A stretch of 64,000 nucleotides of DNA from CBDAMZ01 sp965197375 (GTDB lineage: Bacteria; Acidobacteriota; Vicinamibacteria; Vicinamibacterales; UBA8438), in the NCBI GenBank assembly GCA_965197375.1, contig CBDAMZ010000009.1, forward strand, positions 372,001 through 436,000. The letters are read 5' to 3'. Both the position numbers and the translations under genes were made by a program. Numbering within the stretch: position 1 is the stretch's first letter; the number at the start of each line of letters is the position of its first letter. A model generated the notes under the pieces. The model was given only the letters and a program-made list of their open reading frames with translations. It did no database searches and had not been told where the DNA came from. Of this stretch, positions 43,290 to 52,701 are shown in pieces.

Positions 43290-44591
43290 CTAGTTGCCTG
43301 ACCGGGGCCGGCCGCGGCGCGCGCGCGCACGCGTGCCGTGCGACGACCTGGTCTGGCGCCGCTCAGTGACGACCTCGATCATCCGTTCGTACTTGTCGAG
43401 GATGAGGTCCCACGCGTAGTTGGTTCTGATGTACGCTTGGCCGTTTCGGCCAAGCATGGCTCGGAGCTCGGCGTTGCCAAGCAGCATCTTCAGGCACTCG
43501 ACGAACTCGTCTCGATCCGCGTAGTAGAGGCCGGCGTTACTACGTTGACAATGATCGGTCAGCACGTCGCTTCGCGCGTTCGCAAGCACGGGCGTGCCGA
43601 CGGCGAACGCCTCCAGTGCCAATAGCGACAAGCTCTCGTAGGGTGACGGCACCACGACGACGGTGGCTGCCTCGAGTGCATCGAGGCGCTCGGCCTCCGG
43701 CAGCATACCGGCGAACCGAATGAATGGCTCTTCGGGAATCGGCATCAGCTTCACCCCTATGAGAGCAAGCGTGGCGTCTCCCTGCTCGGCAGCGTAGCTG
43801 GCGAAATACTCGATCAACTCCTCGCACCCCTTACCGCGGTCGATGCGCCCACCGTACAGCGCGAAGGGTCCATACAGGCGGTGCCGCCGGCGAAATGCGG
43901 CACCATGAGATCCGGGTCCGTTGTCCTGCGCGCGGTCGTCGTTCGATTCAGCGGTGTGATTCACGGTCCCCTCAAGGTGGGGTGGCAAGTTGACGCCGCA
44001 GCCGACGATCTCCTGTGCCTTCGCCCGAATGTTGAAGCGGTTTCGCAGGAAGGTGCGCTCGACGGACGTGTTAAAAGCTATCCCTGCCGGCAGGTTGAAG
44101 ACGTCTCGGTATATTTCGAGTCCGATGGCTGGCTCGTCGTGCGCCGTCGGCACCAGGATGCTCCGCCCCGGGTCGACGCGCAGGCCGAGCACGGTTGGTG
44201 CATAGAGGTAGGTGAAGAAGATGAGGGCGTCGTACGACGCATGGTGCTGTTCTAGGTACTCAAGCAGGGCGGGACACCAGGGCCCTTGCTGCTGCAGCCA
44301 CTCCTGCTCATCCTCGGCGGTGTGTGGGTTGGCGAAGATCCAGTCGGAGTACTCGTTGAAGCGTTTGATGTCACGAGCACGCGCGCTCGCGAACCGCCTG
44401 ACGGCGACACCCCGAATCCGGTCCGGACCCTCGGGATATTCGTTCGCCCAGCAGATATAGTCTCGAGCGCAAGTGGTTAACACTTCGACCCGGTGACGAG
44501 TCGCGAGGCGCTCGGCGATGAGCCGACAATGATACTCGGAGCCGCCCAAGATCTCGGCGCCGTACCGTTGGACGATAAAAGCGATGTTCAC
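43290..44591 (-). CDS. GT4-type glycosyltransferase (paralog type A)
   Basis: 433 aa, GT-B fold, family 4. N-terminal acceptor domain starts FIVQRYGAEILGGSEYHCR; the C-terminal domain has LYGGRIDRGKGCEELIEYF and the EX7E motif region PSPYESLSLLALEAFAVG. It would transfer a sugar from a nucleotide sugar to a growing surface glycan at the cytoplasmic face. It is a close relative of the enzyme at 46900-48243 (shared VQRYGA..GG, VEVLTTCARDYI). The gene overlaps the upstream transferase gene by 4 bases (ATGA), so translation is coupled. A basic tail (RARARRGRPRSG) ends the protein. Confidence 0.93.
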   Translation of the reverse strand: MNIAFIVQRYGAEILGGSEYHCRLIAERLATRHRVEVLTTCARDYICWANEYPEGPDRIRGVAVRRFASARARDIKRFNEYSDWIFANPHTAEDEQEWLQQQGPWCPALLEYLEQHHASYDALIFFTYLYAPTVLGLRVDPGRSILVPTAHDEPAIGLEIYRDVFNLPAGIAFNTSVERTFLRNRFNIRAKAQEIVGCGVNLPPHLEGTVNHTAESNDDRAQDNGPGSHGAAFRRRHRLYGPFALYGGRIDRGKGCEELIEYFASYAAEQGDATLALIGVKLMPIPEEPFIRFAGMLPEAERLDALEAATVVVVPSPYESLSLLALEAFAVGTPVLANARSDVLTDHCQRSNAGLYYADRDEFVECLKMLLGNAELRAMLGRNGQAYIRTNYAWDLILDKYERMIEVVTERRQTRSSHGTRARARRGRPRSGN

Positions 44592-45676
44592 GCGCTGAAA
44601 GCGTCGATCATGCGGTCGAGCGCCGTTGCGGCGCGATCCATAGTGAGGGCAACCAGTCGCTTCCGCTGGCCGGCGATGACTGACGCTCTCAGGGTCTCAT
44701 CGTACACCAGGAGGCCAAGAAGCTCCGCGGCGTATTCGAGGTCCTTCGGTGAAAAGCATACCCCAGCACCACCCAGCGTCTCTGGCACGGCCGCGGCGGC
44801 GTAGGCGAGGATTGGCACATCGGCGGCCATGGCTTCGAGGAGGGGCACGCAGAAACCTTCATGCTCGCTCATGGAGACGTACGCGTCAGCGTGTCGATAA
44901 TAGGTCACGAGTTCCCTATCTGGGACTGGCCCGGTGAACAGGAACCGATCAGCCTGCATTCTATATTCGGTGAGCAGTGCGCGGAGCATCGCGTAATAGC
45001 GCGGCACCGTGTTGACATGGCCGACGAAGATAAATCGGTACTCTGTATCGACATACCGCTTGTAGTACTCAGCTAGCCGGATGTGATCCTCAAGTTTCTT
45101 GTTGGGGGCGACGCGACCGACAAAGAGGATGTTGGTGAGGCCGTCGTTTAACACGTGCTCCAACGCCGGTTGGCTCGGTGTGTTAGTAATGCGATCGGTA
45201 TCGGCGACAATCGACATCACGCCCGTCCTCTCGAAACCGAGTGCCTCGAGCTCTTGCCGGTTGTATTCCGAGTCGCCGAGCGCGAGGTCGACGCGTCCGG
45301 CCAGGCGAGCCAGCTCGTGACGACCGAGGACGGCGAGGCGGAAGATCCCTGGGTCGTACGGGGCAAAGAAGTGCGCCGGGGTGACGTTGTGGTACTGGAG
45401 CACCCGACCGCCTGGAAGCTCGGCCAGCGCGTCAGTCATCGGCGACGGAACTGCGAAATGCAGCACCGTGATGTCGCCGCGGCGCGCGCCCGGGTCGGTG
45501 AACTGGTGTGCGTCGTTCCTCAGGTCATCGTCGATCGACAACGCGTAGAGGTCCGAAGTGTGGCCCTTGTGCCGGAGCAGGTCTCGAACTCGTAGTGCGC
45601 TGTTACCAACAGCGTCACCGTGGTGAGCCGCCGGGACCCACTGGTTTATGACCATTGGGGTGACATCAGTCCTCAT
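44588..45676 (-). CDS. GT4-type glycosyltransferase (paralog type B)
   Basis: About 362 aa, family 4 glycosyltransferase. Key segments are LQYHNVTPAHFF, DLALGDSEYNRQELEALGF, TNILFVGRVAPNKKLEDHI and the EX7E region SEHEGFCVPLLEAMAADVP. It resembles its upstream neighbour at 45666-46889 (YHNITPPQYF, FALGDSEFNRIELEQMGF, SEHEGFCVPLIEAF), so the pair arose by duplication. The ATG at 45676 overlaps the upstream gene by 11 bases; the next in-frame ATG, 45655, fits the conserved INQWVPAAHHGDA start better and is a good alternative. Neither has a clear ribosome site, which suggests translational coupling. Confidence 0.9.
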   Translation of the reverse strand: MRTDVTPMVINQWVPAAHHGDAVGNSALRVRDLLRHKGHTSDLYALSIDDDLRNDAHQFTDPGARRGDITVLHFAVPSPMTDALAELPGGRVLQYHNVTPAHFFAPYDPGIFRLAVLGRHELARLAGRVDLALGDSEYNRQELEALGFERTGVMSIVADTDRITNTPSQPALEHVLNDGLTNILFVGRVAPNKKLEDHIRLAEYYKRYVDTEYRFIFVGHVNTVPRYYAMLRALLTEYRMQADRFLFTGPVPDRELVTYYRHADAYVSMSEHEGFCVPLLEAMAADVPILAYAAAAVPETLGGAGVCFSPKDLEYAAELLGLLVYDETLRASVIAGQRKRLVALTMDRAATALDRMIDAFSA

Positions 45677-46889
45677 CCTTGGATGGTTTCGGTAGAGCCT
45701 GGAATGCCGACGGCCGATAACGTTGAAGTTTCTCCAGTTCATTGGCGCGGTCGAATTGGTGCCAGAAGTCCAGGGTGACGGGCGGATGTGGTCGCCTCGG
45801 GGCGTGACGTACCTTGTCAACAAATCCGAGCAGTTTAGCGGAAAAATCTTTTTGGAGTAGGCGGTCTAGCGCCGAATCTTGTGTGCGCAGGATCTCCTCC
45901 TGCAACGCCTGGTTGGACAAGACGGCGTGCATTAATGCTGCGACGTGCCGGGCATCCTTGTGATCATATAACACCCCTCCGCCGTCCATCGTCGCTGGGA
46001 CCACTGCCGCGTCGAACGCCATCACCGGAATCCGCTTGTAGAAGGCTTCGATGAGGGGAACACAGAAACCCTCGTGTTCGCTGGCTGAGAGGTAGAGATC
46101 GGCCACGTCATACAGTGCGACAAGCTGCTCATTCGAGACGTGGCCGATGAAGTGCACGTCCGGTGTGCGTAAGCTTGCGATTAGGCCTGACACCGACGCG
46201 ACGTACTTCTCGAACCCGTGATGCGAACCAACGAGCAGGAGCTTTGCCGCCGAATTGTATTTGAGACGGTAGGCATGGAAGAAACGCACGAGATCCTCGA
46301 TGCGCTTATTCGGAATCAGTCGGCCCACGAAGAGAATGTTAGTTGAGGCATCGTCGAAGTCTCGAGCTAGTAAGTCATTCGGCGCCACCTCGAGGTGATC
46401 GAAGTTTGGGACAACCGGTAGGACTCCTGTTCGTTGGAATCCCATCTGTTCTAGCTCTATGCGATTGAACTCGGAGTCACCCAGCGCGAAATCGCACCTG
46501 GGCACGTACGCGCCAAGTTCACGCCGGCCGTTGTAGCACGCCTCGACGAGCGTGGGATTGACGCCAATGAAATACTGGGGCGGCGTGATGTTGTGGTAGA
46601 CAAGAATCATCCGTTCTGGGAGCGCGAACGCGACGCGCGAGGCACGAGAGGCAATCGAAAAGTGGTGAATAAGGATATTGTCAGCGTCGCTGTCCGCGAG
46701 GAGCTGGCGGTAGTCGACCGTCCGATCTTCCAACAGCGGGTCAACCGTTTCCACGTAGATACGCGATTCGTTCCCTGTGCCTTGCAGCACTTTCTGAATG
46801 CCGAGCACCTCGTTGCCGATGGCATCGCCGTAGCCTAAGGTGGCGAGGACCTGGTGCACCTGGGCTTCGTGCTTCCCGTTCGTTGACAC
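45666..46889 (-). CDS. GT4-type glycosyltransferase (paralog type B)
   Basis: 407 aa, family 4 glycosyltransferase and paralog of the enzyme downstream. N-terminal LATLGYGDAIGNEVLGIQKV corresponds to WVPAAHHGDAVGNSAL of its partner. The donor-binding domain has TNILFVGRLIPNKRIEDLVRF and SEHEGFCVPLIEAFYKRIPV. The C-terminal about 30 residues (FWHQFDRANELEKLQRYRP) extend beyond the fold and are shared with no neighbour. The start is GTG at 46889, 10 bases after the stop of the upstream transferase gene. It should act in the same surface-glycan pathway. Confidence 0.91.
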   Translation of the reverse strand: MSTNGKHEAQVHQVLATLGYGDAIGNEVLGIQKVLQGTGNESRIYVETVDPLLEDRTVDYRQLLADSDADNILIHHFSIASRASRVAFALPERMILVYHNITPPQYFIGVNPTLVEACYNGRRELGAYVPRCDFALGDSEFNRIELEQMGFQRTGVLPVVPNFDHLEVAPNDLLARDFDDASTNILFVGRLIPNKRIEDLVRFFHAYRLKYNSAAKLLLVGSHHGFEKYVASVSGLIASLRTPDVHFIGHVSNEQLVALYDVADLYLSASEHEGFCVPLIEAFYKRIPVMAFDAAVVPATMDGGGVLYDHKDARHVAALMHAVLSNQALQEEILRTQDSALDRLLQKDFSAKLLGFVDKVRHAPRRPHPPVTLDFWHQFDRANELEKLQRYRPSAFQALPKPSKDED

Positions 46890-46899
46890 CGTCTAGTCG

Positions 46900-48243
46900 T
46901 TACTCCTTATCCTGCTGGTGATCGATGTGTGAGCCAACTGTACCGCGAAGCTCTGGTAACACGGGACCGGTTGGCAGACAGTCGACCACTTCCCGTGCTG
47001 CGCGGAGATCACGGCGCCGGCGACCGAACCACCCTGGTAACCGTTCGATGCGGTGCTCGATGCCCCGGCGGTCTTCACGTCGCAGCCGTTCTAGCATATC
47101 GAGGTATTTTCGTTCGACAACTGGCCAGGTGTAGTGCTGGTCGAAGTACGCTCGACCATTAGTGGCAAGTGCCGTGCGAAGGTCTCGGCTGGTTTCCAGC
47201 GTGTGCAGTGATGCAGCAAACTCTTCGTAGGTTGTGTAGTAGAGTCCCGCGTTCGCACGGACGGCCTGCCCTCTGAGTACATCGCACGCCCCATTCACGA
47301 GCACGGGGCGTCGCATTGCCCAGGCCTCGAGCGTCACCATCGACAGACTCTCGTAGTAGGACGGCATTACAAGGAGGTCCGCAGCGGCCATGGCATCGAA
47401 CTTCTCTTCGTCTGTCACGAATCCCAGATGATGGATCTGTGGATGCGATGGAATGGTCATGACCGGGTTCCCGATTAGGACTAGTGTCAGCCGTCGGGAC
47501 ACGCGACTCGCATAGCGGCTGAAGTGGGAAAATAACTCCGCGCACCCCTTGTTCTTGTCAATCCGGCCCACGTAGAGCACGAAGCGTCCCCGGATGCCGG
47601 TTCGTTCGCGAAAGCGCCTAGCACTTGCGCGCGGGGGCACCTCGGAGCCGACTCCAACCACGACACCCGGCACGTCACCGTTGTCCGAGACCCTTTGAAT
47701 GAGGGCACGTTCCTCGAACGAGTTGTACATGAGTGCGCGGACGGTACGGAACGTCGTCCGGAACATAGCCAGGCCGAGCGCCGGGTCGCGCTCGGCCGTC
47801 GGCACCAACAGCGCGCGCGGCGCGACCGCTCGGATGCTGTGATACGCGTGGTAGTACCGGTAGCTGAAGAAAATGAGGTAATCGTAGGTCGGTGCGTGGC
47901 GGCGAATGTGGTTAACGAGCGCCGGGCTGGTCGGCCCTTCTGAACGAAGCCAGCCGAGCTCATCTGCCAGCGAGTGTGTGTGGCCGAAGACGTGCTCCGA
48001 GCGACGCCCGAAGTCGTCCGGGTCACGCTCCCGTTGCACCGGAAAGCGTCGTACCGGTAGGTCGTTCACGAACTCGACGCCGGCCGGGATTTCGTTACGC
48101 CACGTGATGTAGTCGCGGGCGCACGTCGTCAGGACTTCGACTTTGGCGTGGCGCGCCAACCGCTCGGCTACATAGCGCGCGTGCAGTTCGGCCCCACCGT
48201 TGAGATCAGCGCCGTAGCGCTGGACGACGACCGCGAGTTTCAC
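46900..48243 (-). CDS. GT4-type glycosyltransferase (paralog type A)
   Basis: 447 aa, family 4 glycosyltransferase, sister of the enzyme at 43290-44591. The N-terminus is VVVQRYGADLNGGAELHARY; the donor domain has LYVGRIDKNKGCAELFSHFS and the EX7E region PSYYESLSMVTLEAWAMRRP. A basic extension (RREDRRGIEHRIERLPGWFG) closes the protein. The start is GTG at 48243; its GTGA overlaps the TGA of the upstream gene by 4 bases, so translation is coupled. First transferase of the operon. Confidence 0.93.
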   Translation of the reverse strand: MKLAVVVQRYGADLNGGAELHARYVAERLARHAKVEVLTTCARDYITWRNEIPAGVEFVNDLPVRRFPVQRERDPDDFGRRSEHVFGHTHSLADELGWLRSEGPTSPALVNHIRRHAPTYDYLIFFSYRYYHAYHSIRAVAPRALLVPTAERDPALGLAMFRTTFRTVRALMYNSFEERALIQRVSDNGDVPGVVVGVGSEVPPRASARRFRERTGIRGRFVLYVGRIDKNKGCAELFSHFSRYASRVSRRLTLVLIGNPVMTIPSHPQIHHLGFVTDEEKFDAMAAADLLVMPSYYESLSMVTLEAWAMRRPVLVNGACDVLRGQAVRANAGLYYTTYEEFAASLHTLETSRDLRTALATNGRAYFDQHYTWPVVERKYLDMLERLRREDRRGIEHRIERLPGWFGRRRRDLRAAREVVDCLPTGPVLPELRGTVGSHIDHQQDKE

Positions 48244-49094
48244 TGGTCAGGGGTGTTTGAGTCGCCGGGGGGCGTGCGCTCCTGGTTGGGAGGCGCGCCG
48301 GACTTCGACTCGGCCGGGGCCGCTTCGGCGTCTGATGCGGCCGAGCTTTTCCCGCGGGCGGAGGCCGCCGCGCTCTGCACGCGCCGCCGCCGCCGCCGCC
48401 GTTTGGTTCCGCCAGCCGCGGGATTTTCGGCGTTCGAATCGCGAGCGCTTGCGGACGGCAGCGCGTCGGTGCCGGATCGATACTGCACCACGCTCTCCAG
48501 CGCACGTGCCCGCCGCTCGTCGAAATCCAACCGGCTGGCAATCGACTCGACACGCATCATGTGGTTCTTCATGTCGATCGCGAGGCGCGTCATCTCGACG
48601 ACGAGGTTATTGAGCACTTCGTAGTTTAGGGCATCGAGCTCCTCGCGCGCGGCCAACTTCTGTCCGGATTGGCCGAACAGACGCGCCTGCGATGCGTTGA
48701 TCTCTTGTTGCACGTGCAGGGCGTGCACGATCGGCGTTGGGTTAAAAAAACACTTCAGCACTGGGTTCAGGAGCCGGCGGATCCCGTAAAGCACCCGACC
48801 CAAGATGCCACGCGACGAACGATAAATGATGTCTGGATCCCAGTCGTACTCGAGAGAAGGAGGTGTCAGCGGCTTGGAGGTCTCGGCTTTTGTCGGGCGC
48901 CGCCGGCGGTAGTGATCGACGAGATCCGTACGGACCGTCTTAGAGTCCAGAAAGCGCTCAAGCTTAACGTTGGCGAGCTCGCGGATCTGGTCCTCGGTGT
49001 AGTCCGCCCCCCGCTTCTCACGAACGCGGGCGCGGATCTGTCTCATGATCTGCTCGACGTCGATCGATGCCGAACGAATGTTGAACTCGGACAT
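48240..49094 (-). CDS. glycan-operon accessory protein, helical with poly-Arg tail
   Basis: About 284 aa. It opens with SIDVEQIMRQIRARVREKRG, a helix resembling the first residues of many polysaccharide-cluster methyltransferases and scaffold proteins. A middle helical part (LHVQQEINASQARLFGQSG to MTRLAIDMKNHMMRVESIAS) looks coiled-coil-like. No methyltransferase core follows; instead the end is low-complexity, with TKRRRRRRRVQS encoded by a GCC-type triplet run and a Ser/Ala/Pro-rich tail. It may scaffold the glycosyltransferases whose genes follow, the first overlapping by 4 bases. The ATG at 49094 fits the conserved helix start. Function unproven. Confidence 0.78.
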   Translation of the reverse strand: MSEFNIRSASIDVEQIMRQIRARVREKRGADYTEDQIRELANVKLERFLDSKTVRTDLVDHYRRRRPTKAETSKPLTPPSLEYDWDPDIIYRSSRGILGRVLYGIRRLLNPVLKCFFNPTPIVHALHVQQEINASQARLFGQSGQKLAAREELDALNYEVLNNLVVEMTRLAIDMKNHMMRVESIASRLDFDERRARALESVVQYRSGTDALPSASARDSNAENPAAGGTKRRRRRRRVQSAAASARGKSSAASDAEAAPAESKSGAPPNQERTPPGDSNTPDQ

Positions 49095-49360
49095 GACGCG
49101 TGTTGTACGCCGCACCAGGGGCCAATGGAGAATGTGTGGTCCCGCTGGTGGAAGGTTCAGCGCAGCTCTTTACTAGTATGCAGCGGCGGCCGAAGGCCGA
49201 GCCACGCGAGATCGCGACACTCGCTTGCGCGCCGATCGATCGCCAAACCACGTGGCCGGGCTCCTTACAGCCAGCCGCACAGGTGTCTCCGTCACCTGTT
49301 GATCCGCAGCCCGGCGCCGGTCCCATGCCGGACGTGGCCGTAACTACGCGATGGGGCCAC

Positions 49361-49558
49361 TTAGTCGGTCTCCCGCCTCATTTTCTTGCGCGAACGCTTC
49401 CTCGCCAGTGCCTGCTTTGCCCGGCGCTTGTCGCCCGGCTTCAAATAGTAGGCGTGCCTCTTAATGTCCTTGATGATATCTTCTTGCTGGACCTTGCGCT
49501 TGAAGCGACGGAGCGCGCTTTCGATTGATTCTCCTTCTTGTATCCTGACTTCAGCCAA
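49361..49558 (-). CDS. rpsU: 30S ribosomal protein S21
   Basis: 65 aa. With TTG at 49558 read as Met the protein begins MAEVRIQEGESIESALRRFK, the classic S21 start. It ends in the usual basic tail (KRSRKKMRRETD). S21 binds the 30S platform near the anti-Shine-Dalgarno region and helps initiation. AGGAGG lies 11 bases before the TTG; an in-frame GTG at 49570 sits right on that site and is less likely. It is probably read alone: about 265 bases separate its stop from the start of the glycan operon on the same strand. Confidence 0.95.
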   Translation of the reverse strand: MAEVRIQEGESIESALRRFKRKVQQEDIIKDIKRHAYYLKPGDKRRAKQALARKRSRKKMRRETD

Positions 49559-49856
49559 GCTCGATGTCACCTCCTCCGTCGGAACCAGTGGTCGATGATC
49601 AGTTTAAGCGCGTTGGATGTGCTACTCTAAGTGGCCTTGCGATGGGTGGACGCGGTGTCCATCAGCGGGACCTCAGTTCGTCGCAGTCACGCTGCAGTTA
49701 TGAGGTGGACTTCTAAGACCCTGCTTCCAACCCGTCGCAGAGCTACCATCCTAGGTCGAAAGCCGAGTTGTCGTCAAACCGGGGTTCCGGCGGGCTCTCC
49801 GCCAACGACCGCAGCCAGACATCGCGTAAGCGCTTGCAATAGAGCAGGATAACGGA

Positions 49857-51158
49857 ATGAAAGTCCTGGTCATCGGGAGCGGTGCGCGCGAACATACTGT
49901 CGCCTGGAAGCTCGCCAGCGAAGGGGGGGTCGAGGAGGTCATCTGCGCCCCCGGTAACGCGGGCATCGCCCAGATTAGTCGCTGCGTGCCAGTCGACATC
50001 GAGGATTCGGATATGGTGTTAGAGCTGGCCGCCCGAGAGTCCGTCGATTTCACCGTTGTAGGCCCAGAGCTCCCGCTCGCACGTGGCGTCGCGGACGTAT
50101 TTGCTGCCGCTGGCCGGCTGCTCTTTGGGCCCTCCAAAGCAGCGGCGCAACTGGAGTGGAGTAAGGCGTTTGCCAAGAGCTTCATGGCGAAACATCGGAT
50201 CCCGACGGCACGATTCGAAATCTGCGCCACCGAGTCCCAGGCGCGCGCCGCTGGGAGCGGCGAGACGTTCGGCTTCCCCGTTGTCGTCAAAGCGGATGGC
50301 TTGGCTGCCGGTAAAGGGGTGACGGTTGCGCCGGATTGGGAGACGGCCGAGGCGGCGGTGAGGGACGCGATGGTTGCGCGCCGGTTTGGCGACGCCGGCG
50401 CACGGGTGGTCATCGAAGAGTGCCTCGTCGGCCAGGAAGTGTCGTTCTTGGTCCTCTCTGATGGCCGACGGGCGCTAGCTCTTCCGGCAGCCCAGGATCA
50501 CAAACGGGTGTTCGATAGCGACGAAGGACCCAACACTGGAGGGATGGGCGCATTCGCGCCGAGCCCGCTCTTCTCTGACGAGCTCGAGCAACGTGTCATG
50601 CGCGAAATCGTCACGCCGACGCTCGATGGCCTGCGTGCCGACGGGCACGAGTATCACGGAGTATTGTACGTTGGACTCATGCTGACCGCGGAAGGGCCCA
50701 AGGTGATTGAGTTCAACGCCCGCTTTGGCGATCCCGAAGCTCAAGTGATCCTGCCGATGATTGAGACCGATCTCGCGCCTGTGTTGTTAGCAGCCGCGAA
50801 GGGCGATCTTAGCGGCTCGGCGTGGCACGTGACCTCCGATCCGCATGTTGGCGTCGTCATGGCCTCGGGTGGCTATCCTGGGGCGTACGCTACCGGGATG
50901 CCGATCGAGGGTCTCGATGCCGCTGCGGCGGTGCCCGGGGTCCGTGTCTTTCACGCCGGGTCGACCCGCCAGCACGATACGATCGTCACCGCCGGTGGCC
51001 GGGTACTCACCGTCGTCGCGCGTGGCGCCAGCTTCGGGGAGGCGACCGAACGCGCCTATCAGGCTGTGGGTTGCATTTCATTCCGTGACAGTTACGTTCG
51101 AACTGACATTGGTCAGAAAGCTCTCCAGGCGGTGATTTCCGGTCGCGCCGGAGGATGA
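49857..51158 (+). CDS. purD: phosphoribosylamine-glycine ligase (GARS)
   Basis: 433 aa, ATP-grasp enzyme of purine synthesis that joins glycine to phosphoribosylamine. N-terminal VLVIGSGAREHTVAWKL and VVGPELPLARGVAD, the ATP-grasp core FPVVVKADGLAAGKGVTVA, DHKRVFDSDEGPNTGGMGAF, and the metal-binding FNARFGDPEAQVILPMI are all intact. Length is standard. The ATG at 49857 begins the conserved first strand. purE starts 10 bases after its stop, so purD-purE form an operon; other purine genes are elsewhere. The nearest upstream gene, rpsU, is divergent, so the operon's promoter must lie in the gene-free stretch 49571-49856. Confidence 0.97.
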   Translation: MKVLVIGSGAREHTVAWKLASEGGVEEVICAPGNAGIAQISRCVPVDIEDSDMVLELAARESVDFTVVGPELPLARGVADVFAAAGRLLFGPSKAAAQLEWSKAFAKSFMAKHRIPTARFEICATESQARAAGSGETFGFPVVVKADGLAAGKGVTVAPDWETAEAAVRDAMVARRFGDAGARVVIEECLVGQEVSFLVLSDGRRALALPAAQDHKRVFDSDEGPNTGGMGAFAPSPLFSDELEQRVMREIVTPTLDGLRADGHEYHGVLYVGLMLTAEGPKVIEFNARFGDPEAQVILPMIETDLAPVLLAAAKGDLSGSAWHVTSDPHVGVVMASGGYPGAYATGMPIEGLDAAAAVPGVRVFHAGSTRQHDTIVTAGGRVLTVVARGASFGEATERAYQAVGCISFRDSYVRTDIGQKALQAVISGRAGG

Positions 51159-51167
51159 GGTGGTCGG

Positions 51168-51668
51168 ATGGCAGACTGGCAGGTTCAGATACTGTTGGGA
51201 TCAGATTCGGACACGTCGATCATGCAGAAGTCAGTCGAGGTGCTGAATGAGCTCGGCGTGTCATGTCAGATGACCGTCGCGTCGGCTCACCGCTCCCCCG
51301 ACCGCGTGCACCGGCTCATCGGCGAGGCGCCCGACCACGGTGTCAAGGTGTTCATCGTGGGTGCAGGCGCCGCGGCTCACCTGGCCGGCGTTGTCGCCGC
51401 GCGTTCCACCCTGCCGGTCATCGGCGTACCGATTGATTCGTCGCCCCTCAAGGGTTGGGATGCCCTGCTCGCAACGGTGCAGATGCCGCCGGGCGTCCCC
51501 GTGGCGACGGTGTCAGTCGGGAGTGCTGGCGCGGCGAACGCAGCCGTGCTGGCGGCCCAGATCTTGGCCGTTTCCGATACGCAGATTGCATCGGCGCTGA
51601 GAGCCTACAAGGTGAAGCTGGCGGAAAAAGTCGAGCAGGCTGCCGCGCGGGTGGAAGGACGGGATTAG
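51168..51668 (+). CDS. purE: N5-carboxyaminoimidazole ribonucleotide mutase
   Basis: 166 aa, class I PurE, which moves the carboxylate from N5-CAIR to give CAIR. Active-site motifs are GSDSDTSIM, SAHRSPDR, GAGAAAHLAGVVAARS and PVIGVPIDSSPLKGWDALL with VQMPPGVPV; all key residues are present. It is the second gene of the purD-purE operon, with GAGG about 7 bases before its ATG. purK, its usual partner, is not adjacent. It faces argF, whose stop lies about 60 bases away. Confidence 0.97.
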   Translation: MADWQVQILLGSDSDTSIMQKSVEVLNELGVSCQMTVASAHRSPDRVHRLIGEAPDHGVKVFIVGAGAAAHLAGVVAARSTLPVIGVPIDSSPLKGWDALLATVQMPPGVPVATVSVGSAGAANAAVLAAQILAVSDTQIASALRAYKVKLAEKVEQAAARVEGRD

Positions 51669-51726
51669 GAGCACCTGCTGCTCTGGGCGGGGTCTCGGGA
51701 TTCCTGGGTGCCCGTTCCTCCCGGCG

Positions 51727-52701
51727 CTAGTCCTCGAAGAGCATCAGCAAAAGTGCCTTCTGCGTATGTAGGCGGTTCTCCGCCTGGTCGAAGACAACTG
51801 ACGCCGGACTGTCCATCACCGAGTCGGTGACCTCCTCGCCACGGTGGGCCGGCAGGCAGTGTAGAAAGCAGGCGTCTGGCTTGGCATGCGCCATGAGCGC
51901 ATCGTTTACCTGATAGGGACCGAATAACCGCGCCCGGACTGCCACTTCTGCCTCACGGCCCATCGACGTCCACACGTCCGTGTAAATGGCATCGACACCC
52001 CGCACCGCCGCCACCGGATCACGAAAGCGTCGAAGTTCAGCCCCATCGCGCGCGACCCGCGCAACGGTTTCATCGACGGTCTCAGGCAGCGCGAAGCCCT
52101 CCGGTGAGGCGACGTGTACGTTAGCACCGAGCATCACCGCCGCCTGAGCAAACGAGGTGACCACGTTGTTGCCGTCGCCGATGAACGCCACGGTACGGCC
52201 ACGAACGTCGCCCCACCGTTCCTGTAACGTTAGGCAGTCGGCCAGAGCCTGACACGGATGTTCCTCGTTGGTTAGTGCGTTGATTACGCGGAGGTTCTTC
52301 GTGGCGAGCGCAAAATCAGTCAGGCGTGCTTGTTCGTAGGTTCGCACGACGGCACCAGCCACCCAACGCTCGAGGCTCCGGCCGACGTCGGCCAGCGACT
52401 CGCGCTTGCCAAGCGCTACCTCGGCCGCCGGGTCGATGAAATTGCCACCAAGCTCCCGAATGGCGATCTCAAAAGTCGACCGCGTTCGTAGCGACGGCTT
52501 CTCGAAGATCAGAGCGATGTACGTGCCCTGAAGCGCCGCCGAAGTAGCCGCCTCGCGACCCAGAGGGCGGTCCCGCTTCAGTGCCGCTGCAAGCTTGAGG
52601 TTGTGCTCAAGGTCGGCCGGGTCGAAGTCGAGCACCGAAAGAAAGCAGCGGCCCTCGAGAGTGCCGGCGTCCCACGTCGTCTCGTGAGCTCCTCGTCTCA
52701 T
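51727..52701 (-). CDS. argF: ornithine carbamoyltransferase
   Basis: 324 aa. Carbamoyl-phosphate motif FEKPSLRTRSTFE, catalytic NEEHPCQALADCLTL, ornithine-loop VWTSMG, and HCLPAHRGEEV with the reactive Cys are all present. It turns ornithine and carbamoyl phosphate into citrulline, the sixth step of arginine synthesis. The gene follows argJ on the same strand with an 85-base gap, so it is the last gene of the argCBD-A-J-F string, though it may have its own promoter. About 18 N-terminal residues precede the usual LSVLDF start. It converges with purE. Confidence 0.95.
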   Translation of the reverse strand: MRRGAHETTWDAGTLEGRCFLSVLDFDPADLEHNLKLAAALKRDRPLGREAATSAALQGTYIALIFEKPSLRTRSTFEIAIRELGGNFIDPAAEVALGKRESLADVGRSLERWVAGAVVRTYEQARLTDFALATKNLRVINALTNEEHPCQALADCLTLQERWGDVRGRTVAFIGDGNNVVTSFAQAAVMLGANVHVASPEGFALPETVDETVARVARDGAELRRFRDPVAAVRGVDAIYTDVWTSMGREAEVAVRARLFGPYQVNDALMAHAKPDACFLHCLPAHRGEEVTDSVMDSPASVVFDQAENRLHTQKALLLMLFED

